A stretch of DNA of 64,000 nt, from NCBI RefSeq assembly GCF_021172165.1, contig NZ_CP089096.1:1426001-1490000 (forward strand). Direction: 5' to 3'. The position numbers and the translations under genes are program-made. Shown here one piece after another: positions 1 to 7,005 of this stretch; position 1 is the stretch's first letter, and every line of letters begins with the position of its first letter. The stretch comes from Flavobacterium channae (GTDB lineage Bacteria; Bacteroidota; Bacteroidia; Flavobacteriales; Flavobacteriaceae). The notes beneath the pieces are model-generated. The model was not told the origin of the DNA. It was given only the letters and a program-made list of their open reading frames with translations, and ran no database searches.

Positions 1-75
1 TGCTAAAATAAGATGACCACCTATCCAAACTGTTGCGGCTAATAAATGGATAATAAGTAGTAAATGATGGTACAT
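1..75 (-). CDS. CopD-like membrane protein, N-terminal fragment (cut by window edge)
   Basis: Only the first 25 codons are present; the gene runs off the left edge. The translated start is hydrophobic and histidine-rich (MYHHLLLIIHLL, then a W-x-G-G-H motif), as in the first membrane helix of CopD/DUF2269-type copper-transport or heme-binding membrane proteins. Its ATG overlaps the stop codon of the upstream globin gene (TAATG), so it is very probably the last known member of the nos operon and translationally coupled to the globin. A role in copper delivery to NosZ would fit, but the assignment rests on 25 residues. Confidence 0.5.
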   Translation of the reverse strand, partial: MYHHLLLIIHLLAATVWIGGHLILA

Positions 76-446
76 TATGTTAATGTTTTATACTTGATAA
101 CGTTTGCTATATTGATTGCTCTTTCTTTAATTTCATCTGCTTTTTTCCCTTCAAATAATTCATCAACTGTTTTTGTAAACAAATAAACCCAATGTTCAAA
201 GTGTTTTGGATTCATTGGAAATTTGTTATGCAAATCTTTATGTACTTGCATAGGACTTCCATTATAATTTCCTGTATAGAAAAGAATATTTTCCCAAAAA
301 TCGTACATTATAGGCAAATGCTTTTCCCAGTTTACATTAGCAATTTCTGTAAATAGAAAACCTATAACAGCATCAGTTTTAATTTTATCGTAAAAGGTAT
401 CGACTAAAAGTTCAATATCTTTTCTATTTCTAATATCTGTTTTCAT
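75..446 (-). CDS. Group III truncated hemoglobin
   Basis: The 123-aa length is typical of group III truncated hemoglobins (Campylobacter Ctb type). By comparison with Ctb, Tyr19 is at the distal B10 position (FYDKI), His69 is the proximal F8 heme ligand (VHKDL), and Trp86 is at G8 (HWVYLF). Such globins bind O2 and NO in the cytoplasm and are linked to nitrosative stress. The gene lies 23 bp downstream of nosY and overlaps the CopD-like gene by the stop/start pair TAATG, so it is likely transcribed with the nos operon. An NO-scavenging role is inferred from family and context. Confidence 0.9.
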   Translation of the reverse strand: MKTDIRNRKDIELLVDTFYDKIKTDAVIGFLFTEIANVNWEKHLPIMYDFWENILFYTGNYNGSPMQVHKDLHNKFPMNPKHFEHWVYLFTKTVDELFEGKKADEIKERAINIANVIKYKTLT

Positions 447-469
447 TTTGTAATTTTATTAAATAGAAA

Positions 470-1237
470 TTACAAGTCTTTCTTGTTGAATTTTCGCATC
501 GAAATGAAAAACGGAATAATTGCCCACAAACTCAATAGCACAAATGAAACTATTAATCCAACCGAAGTCCCAAAGAAATCTTTAAAAATTGCTCCTGTAT
601 ATCCCATCATGGCAGAAACATCTAAATGCAAAAGAATTTGAATTCGAGCTAAGTCTATTGGACTAAAAGCGGTGATGCCAACCATCATATTTTCGATTGG
701 ATATTCAGCTAATTGGAACAGTAAAAACAAAACCATTCCGTCGAATAATAGTGCGAAATACAACCAAATCATTATCGCTAAACCAATTCCTTTTGCTTTA
801 TCTCGGGTTAAAATCGAACTCAAAAAAGCCAAAGCGACAAAGATGACTGAAATCAAACAACCATTGAGCAACATCATAAAACCAATACTATCAGGAGAAT
901 TGACTAACAACGGAATTCCAGCACCTATAAAAAACGCAAAAACCATTGCCGTTGATAATCCGAAAAACAAACTCAGCCAAATTTTTCTTCTTTTGATGGG
1001 TTGACTTAGTAAAAGTTCAATAAATTCGGCACTATTGTACAAATAAATCGTAGCGAATAAAATGGAAACCAACGGAACTGTGAATAAAATCACATTCAAA
1101 ATCGTTAGTAATCCTTTTGACGAATTATCTTCCAAAGCAAAAGAACTCCAAGATAAAATAGACAAAATCAGCGTGTAAGCCAAAACGATTTTGTTTCGGA
1201 TAATGTCGGATAATATGATTTTAATGATTCGGTTCAT
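470..1237 (-). CDS. nosY: NosY, ABC-2 type permease for NosZ copper-site maturation
   Basis: A 255-aa polytopic inner-membrane protein with about six hydrophobic segments and the charged cytoplasmic motif SQPIKRRKIW after the second helix, typical of NosY/ABC-2 permeases. In the NosDFY complex it forms the membrane channel that couples NosF ATP hydrolysis to periplasmic NosD, which helps assemble the CuZ sulfide cluster of N2O reductase. Its start lies inside the end of nosF (17-bp overlap), so the two are translationally coupled. The order nosD-nosF-nosY is canonical and supports the symbol. Confidence 0.93.
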   Translation of the reverse strand: MNRIIKIILSDIIRNKIVLAYTLILSILSWSSFALEDNSSKGLLTILNVILFTVPLVSILFATIYLYNSAEFIELLLSQPIKRRKIWLSLFFGLSTAMVFAFFIGAGIPLLVNSPDSIGFMMLLNGCLISVIFVALAFLSSILTRDKAKGIGLAIMIWLYFALLFDGMVLFLLFQLAEYPIENMMVGITAFSPIDLARIQILLHLDVSAMMGYTGAIFKDFFGTSVGLIVSFVLLSLWAIIPFFISMRKFNKKDL

Positions 1238-1943
1238 TTTGCTTGTTCTTTAAAATTTTGGCAATCGCTTTTGAGATTTTCTCTTCACCTGTAGTTTCTT
1301 TTAATTCTTCCACTTTTTGATGAAAATGTACTTTCCCTTCTTGCATAAAAATGATTTCGGTAATTAAATCATCCAATTCACTTAGTAAATGCGACGTAAT
1401 CAAAATCAATTTCCCTTTTTCTTTTTCTTTGATGATTTTTTCTTTTAAAACCTCAGCCGCTAACGGATCTAAACCAGCAGTAGGTTCGTCTAAAATCAAT
1501 ACATCTGGATTAAAAAGAAAGGCTAACACAGCACTTACTTTTTGCGTAGTTCCACCAGATAAAGTGCGCATTTGCTTATCAAACATTTTTTCTAATTCGA
1601 AAGCATGTAACAAATCCTCATCCAAATTATCTGATGAATTTCGAATCTTTTTTATCATTTCGATAATTTGACCAATTGTCATGTTATCGGGATATCTTCC
1701 AATTTGTGGCATGTAGCCAATTTTTTCGCGATACAAATATTCACCTAAAACAGAATTTCCGTTAAAATGAATCGCACCCGAATCTGGCAACACCATTCCT
1801 AAAACTGATTTTATCAAAGTGGTTTTTCCACAACCATTCGGACCAATTAAAGCGATACATTCTCCTTTTTTACAAGAAAGATTGATGTTCTTTAAAACTT
1901 CAAATTTTCCAAACTTTTTCTGCAATTCTTTTATCTCAATCAT
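1221..1943 (-). CDS. nosF: NosF, ABC transporter ATPase of the NosDFY complex
   Basis: A 240-aa cytoplasmic nucleotide-binding subunit. Walker A is GPNGCGKTT at residues 34-42, the ABC signature is LSGGT at 128-132, and Walker B is VLILDEP at 148-154, followed by a SH switch motif (ITSHLLSEL). It powers NosDFY in maturation of the CuZ centre of N2O reductase. It overlaps nosD by 4 bp (ATGA) and nosY by 17 bp. All catalytic motifs are intact. Confidence 0.95.
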   Translation of the reverse strand: MIEIKELQKKFGKFEVLKNINLSCKKGECIALIGPNGCGKTTLIKSVLGMVLPDSGAIHFNGNSVLGEYLYREKIGYMPQIGRYPDNMTIGQIIEMIKKIRNSSDNLDEDLLHAFELEKMFDKQMRTLSGGTTQKVSAVLAFLFNPDVLILDEPTAGLDPLAAEVLKEKIIKEKEKGKLILITSHLLSELDDLITEIIFMQEGKVHFHQKVEELKETTGEEKISKAIAKILKNKQNEPNH

Positions 1944-3172
1944 AGCGGCAGTGACTTCATTAAAGGCTTATTATCTACAAAATTATTAGGTGTTATACTA
2001 GGCAATACTTTTTCAGATTTATCTAACAGTGTTATCATGAAGCTCCGATACAGCAACATGGCGGAAGGCGTGTTTTCGGTAAGCACAGCAAACAAACTCA
2101 GCGGATGATAAGGCACATCACCCATTCCATCTTTGTCTAAATCGTAACCTTCATATTTGTCCCAATAATTCGCATTAAACGTGTTTAAAACCAAACTTCC
2201 ATTGGTACTGATATCGAATGTGTTTTTCAAGAAATTATTATTTACGATTTCGTTTTCCATACAACTCGCTTGGATTTTCATGCCCCAACCATTCGATTCG
2301 AAACTGTTTTTTTCAACTTTGATTCGAGACGTTCCTTCCATGTAAATTCCCGAGGTATTTCGAGCAAAACGATTATTAAAAATGTAACTATCGGAGATTT
2401 CTTTTAGTAACAATCCGTAAGCTGAATCGCCCCAATTTTCCTCAAAATAGTTATTAAACATTTTCACGTTTTTAGTAAACATTACGGCTACTCCTGCTCC
2501 ATTGTTCTTGAAAACATTGGTTATATAAGCATCATCATTTGAAAACATAAAATGTAGTCCGTATCGAATATTATTACTCGCAATGTTTCTCCAAATAACG
2601 GATTGTGTAACAAATTCAAAATAGATTCCGTCTCTATGACCATTAATTGTATTTCCAATAATTTGTAAATTAGAACTTTTCCAGCAATGAATTCCATTTC
2701 CTATTAGCTGTTCTGCTTTACCATAAGCTTTAATTGAGTTGTTCTTAACAACACAGTTAGTGCTGTTTTGTAAATAAATTCCAAAGAAATTATTATCGAG
2801 AATATTTCCTTGAATTATTACATTATTTTTATCATAAACACGAATTCCACAAGGATCGTCTAATGCAGCATGTCCAGAATTAATTACTTTGAATCCTTTT
2901 ACCACCACATCATTGGCATTGATAGATAATACTTCTTTTTTATGTTGGCCATCCAAAACAGGGAAGTTCTTACCAATAAAATAAATCTTTTTATTGATTA
3001 AAATCGTTCCCTCTTTATAAATGCCCGAATGTACTAAGACAGTATCACCATCTTTTGCTAATGCAAGGGCTTGCTTGATTTTCTTTACTGGAAAGTTGGC
3101 GCCTACCTGAATAGTAGCTGCTTTCCCAATTGAAAAAAACAATAGGAATAATATGAAACTGATTTTTTTCAT
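1940..3172 (-). CDS. nosD: NosD, periplasmic beta-helix copper-processing protein
   Basis: About 410 aa, starting MKKISFILFLLFFSIGKAA, a Sec signal peptide. The open frame extends nine codons further upstream, but the ATG at 3172 gives the signal peptide and overlaps the nosL stop as TAATG. The body is a series of right-handed beta-helix repeats rich in Asn (runs such as NNSIKAYG, GNTINGHRDGIYF), the NosD/CASH fold. NosD works with NosF and NosY and receives copper from NosL for the NosZ copper centres. It overlaps nosF by 4 bp. Confidence 0.93.
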   Translation of the reverse strand: MKKISFILFLLFFSIGKAATIQVGANFPVKKIKQALALAKDGDTVLVHSGIYKEGTILINKKIYFIGKNFPVLDGQHKKEVLSINANDVVVKGFKVINSGHAALDDPCGIRVYDKNNVIIQGNILDNNFFGIYLQNSTNCVVKNNSIKAYGKAEQLIGNGIHCWKSSNLQIIGNTINGHRDGIYFEFVTQSVIWRNIASNNIRYGLHFMFSNDDAYITNVFKNNGAGVAVMFTKNVKMFNNYFEENWGDSAYGLLLKEISDSYIFNNRFARNTSGIYMEGTSRIKVEKNSFESNGWGMKIQASCMENEIVNNNFLKNTFDISTNGSLVLNTFNANYWDKYEGYDLDKDGMGDVPYHPLSLFAVLTENTPSAMLLYRSFMITLLDKSEKVLPSITPNNFVDNKPLMKSLPL

Positions 3173-3597
3173 TAATACATAGTGAAAACTTGTTCCCAAG
3201 TTAGCATTTCAGCATTTAATTGTTTTTGAAAATCTTCTCTCTCTTTGTCTGTTGCGAAAGCAGCAAAGTTTCCTCTCATAGGAGAATTAATTTTGCCTCC
3301 TCTTAAATAAAAGGTTTGTTCCGCAGGAATTAAAACATTGTCTTTTGTGTAATCATTAACAAAGAAAGATTGTACTTGAACATCTTTACTCTCTTTTGCA
3401 TATGACAACATACAAGATAAATCATCAAACTTATAGTAACGACCTTTTTTTGTAAGTAATTCGGCACCAAATTTTCCATTTGAAATTGTCATCTTACAAA
3501 AGTCACAATTATCAACATTTAACTTAATAGGATTAGGTTCGTTCGAAACACATGAAATTATAAAAATCGACGAAAATAAAAGGACTATCTTCTTCAT
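3172..3597 (-). CDS. nosL: NosL, copper chaperone lipoprotein
   Basis: A 141-aa protein with a lipoprotein signal (lipobox IISC, Cys16) and the NosL metal-binding motif CDFCKM (Cys31, Cys34, Met36). The conserved SPMRGNFAAF segment near residue 105 is also typical. NosL binds Cu(I) in the periplasm and hands it to the NosDFY/NosZ assembly system. It starts 2 bp after the upstream NosB-like gene ends and its stop overlaps the nosD start, so it sits in a tightly packed operon. Confidence 0.94.
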   Translation of the reverse strand: MKKIVLLFSSIFIISCVSNEPNPIKLNVDNCDFCKMTISNGKFGAELLTKKGRYYKFDDLSCMLSYAKESKDVQVQSFFVNDYTKDNVLIPAEQTFYLRGGKINSPMRGNFAAFATDKEREDFQKQLNAEMLTWEQVFTMY

Positions 3598-3599
3598 AA

Positions 3600-4193
3600 C
3601 TATATATTTTGTTTTCTTTTAAATAAATTGAATCCTTTAAACACAATGTAAAACAATAGTGTTCCGGCAATGATTAACATCCAACCTCCAATATCTGGAA
3701 CAGAATAAGCCCCAAAATTTAATAATTGTTTATATCCAATTAATGGTGGTTGATAGGCCATTCCTGGTACTTTTATAGCAGCATTTGGATCTAAATTATG
3801 TCCATATTCGTAATTCCAGCGGTAAAAATCTACTCCAGCTAAGATAACGAAAAGCACAAAAGTTGCGAAAAAAGCTAAGACAAATTTTCTATTATTAAGA
3901 AAAATTAAACCTAAAGAAATTAAAGAAAATGCACCAATTATGTAAGGCAAAATTTTAAATTCGATAAAATTTTCTGTGTGCAGAGTTGCCATTCCGATGT
4001 AGTGATTTAAACCGTTAATGATTTCTACATCGCCACCAATTTTATTAGCATATAATTTTAGCACCAAACCTTCAGGATATTGAGGCGCATCTAAATCGAT
4101 TTGCCACATAGGAACAAACAAAGATCCTAAAAACAAACAAGATATAATAAAAAGAAAGATTTTTGAAACTAACGAAATTTTTGAAGTTTCCAT
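3600..4193 (-). CDS. NosB-like polytopic membrane protein of the nos operon
   Basis: A 197-aa protein with about four hydrophobic segments: residues 10-30, 82-100, 103-124 and 168-188. Between the first and second lies a periplasmic-looking loop with histidines and methionine (NHYIGMATLHTENF). Atypical (clade II) nos clusters carry nosB, a membrane protein of unknown function, next to nosZ, and position and size here fit. I did not verify sequence similarity to a named NosB, so the symbol is left blank. It follows nosZ after a 54-bp gap that contains a hairpin, and abuts nosL. A role in electron transfer or NosZ assembly is only inference. Confidence 0.6.
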   Translation of the reverse strand: METSKISLVSKIFLFIISCLFLGSLFVPMWQIDLDAPQYPEGLVLKLYANKIGGDVEIINGLNHYIGMATLHTENFIEFKILPYIIGAFSLISLGLIFLNNRKFVLAFFATFVLFVILAGVDFYRWNYEYGHNLDPNAAIKVPGMAYQPPLIGYKQLLNFGAYSVPDIGGWMLIIAGTLLFYIVFKGFNLFKRKQNI

Positions 4194-4206
4194 AAAAAAA
4201 GGGTTT

Positions 4207-4238
4207 AAAAAAGGGACAAAAGTTAATTTGTCCCTTTT
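4207..4238 (-). terminator. Hairpin with T-run just after nosZ (attenuator candidate)
   Basis: Twelve-bp arms AAAAGGGACAAA / TTTGTCCCTTTT around a 6-nt loop; on the minus strand the stem is followed by a T-run. It lies between the nosZ stop and the NosB-like gene, inside an otherwise continuous operon, so it probably reduces read-through or protects the 3' end of nosZ mRNA rather than ending the operon. Confidence 0.75.
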
Positions 4239-4247
4239 GTTAAAAAT

Positions 4248-6227
4248 TTATTTTGTTGCAGGTAGATTAGTGCCTAAACTAAATTGTAATGGAACATTAG
4301 AACCTTTTGGTGAAACTCTAATATATCCTTGCATTTCTTGATGCAATGCCGAACAAAAATCGGTACAATAGAAAGGGTAAGTTCCCACTCTATCAGGAAT
4401 CCATTTTAATGTTGTGGTTTCTCCTGGCATAATTAATAATTCTCCATTATTTGCTCCTTTTATTGCAAATCCGTGAGGTACATCCCAGTCTTGTTCTAAA
4501 TTTGTTACATGGAAATATACTTCATCTCCTAAGAATACTCCTTCAATATTATCTGGAGCAAAGTGAGAACGAATAGAAGTCATATATACATGTACTTTAT
4601 TACCTTCTCTCACGACTTTAGCTTCTTTTTCACCTTTAGTAGCAAATGGATGTTTATTATCATCTAATTTATAAAACTTCAATTGGCCATTGTTTCTAAT
4701 TAAGTCAGCTGGTGCTGCTTGTGCATAGTGTGGCTCTCCAATAGTTGGGAAGTCTAAAATTAGCTTCATTTTATCTCCACTAATATCAAATATTTGTGCT
4801 GATTGCGCTAATTCAGGTCCTGTAGGCAAATAACGATCTTTAGTAATTTTATTATATGCAATTAAATATTTACCAAATGGTTTTTTACTATCTCCTCCAG
4901 GAATACATAAGTGACCAACAGAATAATAAGTAGGAACGCGATCTAATACTTTTAACGTTTTAATATCCCATTTAACTACTTCAGAAGAAACGAAGAAAGT
5001 TGTATAAGCGTTACCTTTTCCATCAAACTCTGTATGTAATGGCCCTAAACCAGGTTTTTGAACTTCACCATGTAAAGCAGCTTCATATTTAACAACAGGA
5101 ATTCCTCCATAATCACCTTCAAATGTTTTGTTTTTTATTGCTGATTGTAATTTATCGAAACTAAATACAGGAATTAATGCAGCTAATTTACCAGAACCTA
5201 CAATAAATTCTCCTGTAGGATCAACATCACATCCGTGTGGTGATTTAGGACAAGGAATCATATAACAAATATCTTTAAGCTCTGAAGCATCTAAAACCAA
5301 TACTTCATCTTTCATTTCAGATTTTGCTGTATGTGTATGTTCGTTCCAAGTATTATGCGCATATTTTACTTTTTGTTTTTTACCTTTTCCAGCTTTAATA
5401 TATTCTTCAGCTTTTTTCCAGTTTACAGCCATGATAAAGTCTTTATCACGTTGAGAAGCATTTACTTCTAACAAAGTATTGGCTTGTTCTGTGTTGTAAC
5501 AAGAAAAGAAAAACCATCCATGAGATTTACCTTTTCCTGCATGAGAAAGGTCAAAATTTACCCCTGGAGTAAGAATTTGAAATGCCAAATCCATTTCTCC
5601 TGAAGTTTTATCAACGCTAACAAAACTGATATGTCCTTTATAATTTTCTTTATACGTATTAATAGGAACATCTCCGTTTGAATAATCTGCAGGAACACTA
5701 AAACGAGTACCGGCAACTACATATTCTGTATTTTCAGTAATAAATGGTGATGAGTGATTACCTCCACTATTTGGTAACTCAATTATTTCAGCAGTTTTAA
5801 ATGTTTTCAAATCAATTCTGGCGATTCTTGGTGTATTATTTGCATTACCAAAAACCCAACGTCCATCAACTTCACCATTTGTTTGAGACATTTCTGTATG
5901 ATGTAAATCATCCCAAGGCACAAATCCATGTGAAGTATTCAGCATAGGTTTTGTTTCTTCGCTATATCCCCATCCTTTTTCTGGATCAACAGAAAAAACT
6001 GGAATAACTCTAAACAAACGTCCACTTGGTAATCCGTAAACACTCAATTGTCCACTAAAACCACCTGAAACGAAATTGTAAAACTCGTCATATTTACCAG
6101 GTGCAACATACGCTTTTTCCGCAGCATCTCCACTAACTGCATCTCCAGAACTTTTTGGCTTACAAGAAGTGATTAATGCACTACCAAAGGCTATTACTAA
6201 AATTGCCTGTACAAATTTATTTTTCAT
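4248..6227 (-). CDS. nosZ: NosZ, nitrous-oxide reductase (clade II, lipoprotein type)
   Basis: About 659 aa. It reduces N2O to N2 with electrons from cytochrome c. The start at 6227 is preferred because it opens directly on a signal peptide with lipobox ITSC; the frame extends 13 codons upstream without coding signal. There is no twin-arginine motif, so export is by Sec, a clade II trait. CuZ histidines are seen in DLHHTEMS, GNHSS, SPHGCDV, GPLHTEFD, VGHLCIPG and GEPHYAQ. The C-terminal cupredoxin domain has the CuA ligands: His585, Cys621, Cys625, His629 and Met632 (CTDFCSALHQEM). It is the second gene of its operon, 61 bp after the cytochrome gene. Confidence 0.97.
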   Translation of the reverse strand: MKNKFVQAILVIAFGSALITSCKPKSSGDAVSGDAAEKAYVAPGKYDEFYNFVSGGFSGQLSVYGLPSGRLFRVIPVFSVDPEKGWGYSEETKPMLNTSHGFVPWDDLHHTEMSQTNGEVDGRWVFGNANNTPRIARIDLKTFKTAEIIELPNSGGNHSSPFITENTEYVVAGTRFSVPADYSNGDVPINTYKENYKGHISFVSVDKTSGEMDLAFQILTPGVNFDLSHAGKGKSHGWFFFSCYNTEQANTLLEVNASQRDKDFIMAVNWKKAEEYIKAGKGKKQKVKYAHNTWNEHTHTAKSEMKDEVLVLDASELKDICYMIPCPKSPHGCDVDPTGEFIVGSGKLAALIPVFSFDKLQSAIKNKTFEGDYGGIPVVKYEAALHGEVQKPGLGPLHTEFDGKGNAYTTFFVSSEVVKWDIKTLKVLDRVPTYYSVGHLCIPGGDSKKPFGKYLIAYNKITKDRYLPTGPELAQSAQIFDISGDKMKLILDFPTIGEPHYAQAAPADLIRNNGQLKFYKLDDNKHPFATKGEKEAKVVREGNKVHVYMTSIRSHFAPDNIEGVFLGDEVYFHVTNLEQDWDVPHGFAIKGANNGELLIMPGETTTLKWIPDRVGTYPFYCTDFCSALHQEMQGYIRVSPKGSNVPLQFSLGTNLPATK

Positions 6228-6288
6228 AATATGTGTAGTTAAATTAAGGCATTGTATTACTTTCACTTAACACAATTCCTCTTTTTGT

Positions 6289-6780
6289 TTATTTTACACC
6301 GTCATTTTTACGCATGTACTCTAAAATTCCTCTAGCTTCATCATCTGAAACACCTTGATTTGGCATACGAACTAAACAAATTTCAAGTTGTGCTTGAACT
6401 TCAGGATCTTTATCAATCATTGGATCTGGATTAGTAATAAAATTCATAATCCATTGAGGTGTTCTTCTTTCAGTAACTCCTTTCCATCCTGGACCAACTA
6501 ATTTTTCATCCGTCATTTTATGACAAGAAGTACATTTTACACCTGCAACCTCCTCTCCTTTTGTTGCCATTGCTTGATCTAAAGTTGCTCCTAATTCAAC
6601 AGTATCGTATTTTCCTTCACCACGTTTTGGATCATACGATGCTGGATCTGTAGTTTCTGTTGTTGCTTCTGTTGCAGCTTCACCACCACCTGGTTGATAA
6701 TCATCTTCGGCAGATGCTTCTTTTTTACCACATGCTATTGCTAAAGCAAGAGATAAAACAAGTAAAATTGATTTGTTCAT
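6289..6780 (-). CDS. Monoheme c-type cytochrome lipoprotein, likely NosZ electron donor
   Basis: A 163-aa lipoprotein (lipobox AIAC, Cys17). A low-complexity Glu/Thr-rich linker covers about residues 21-50, then comes a cytochrome c domain with heme motif CTSCH (Cys83-His87) and probable axial Met139 (VRMPNQ). It is the first gene of the nos operon and is transcribed from the promoter with the ATGAT palindrome. Cytochromes c beside clade II nosZ are commonly taken as its electron donor; that role is inferred from position. The linker probably lets the heme domain reach out from the membrane. Confidence 0.85.
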   Translation of the reverse strand: MNKSILLVLSLALAIACGKKEASAEDDYQPGGGEAATEATTETTDPASYDPKRGEGKYDTVELGATLDQAMATKGEEVAGVKCTSCHKMTDEKLVGPGWKGVTERRTPQWIMNFITNPDPMIDKDPEVQAQLEICLVRMPNQGVSDDEARGILEYMRKNDGVK

Positions 6781-6807
6781 GATATTTTAATATTAAAATT
6801 ATTACTA

Positions 6808-6854
6808 CAAATTTCTGAAATTGAGTCTCTTAAATTTATGATTACAATCATAAA
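6808..6854 (-). promoter_or_regulatory. nos operon promoter with CRP/FNR-type palindrome
   Basis: A perfect 20-bp dyad TTTATGAT-TACA-ATCATAAA lies at 6835-6854 (core 6838-6851). On the minus strand a -7-like octamer GAAATTTG (6808-6815) is centred 33 bp downstream of the dyad centre, giving a start near 6803 and an activator site near -41. The spacing is identical at four other promoters in the window. The half-site ATGAT differs from the classical FNR TTGAT. Confidence 0.8.
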
Positions 6855-6893
6855 AAAGATTTTTTTGTCTTTTATTATATTGTTTTATTAAAC

Positions 6894-6924
6894 AAAAAAA
6901 GTTGCAATCAAAACAGAAAGCAAC
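6894..6924 (-). terminator. Weak terminator after the 592-aa gene
   Basis: Read on the minus strand, GTTGC and GCAAC arms (6901-6905 and 6920-6924) flank a loop of about 14 nt and are followed by a run of seven T. It lies about 80 bp after the stop at 7006 and would separate that gene from the nos promoter. The stem is short. Confidence 0.5.
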
Positions 6925-7005
6925 CTTTATATTTTTACGATAAATTTTCAATACTTTATCCTTTTAAACTCACAAATAAGATTCATAAAAAATACTCAAA
7001 TAGAC

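Noticed and set aside
672..1004. Plus-strand open frame opposite nosY
   Set aside because: It lies antisense to a clearly coding membrane protein and shows no family pattern. The same applies to other open frames opposite lptD, nirK, tamB and the GH3 fusion.
6784..6799. 16-bp perfect palindrome ATTTTAATATTAAAAT just before the cytochrome gene of the nos operon
   Set aside because: It is made only of A and T in very AT-rich DNA, is not repeated at other denitrification promoters, and is likely chance.
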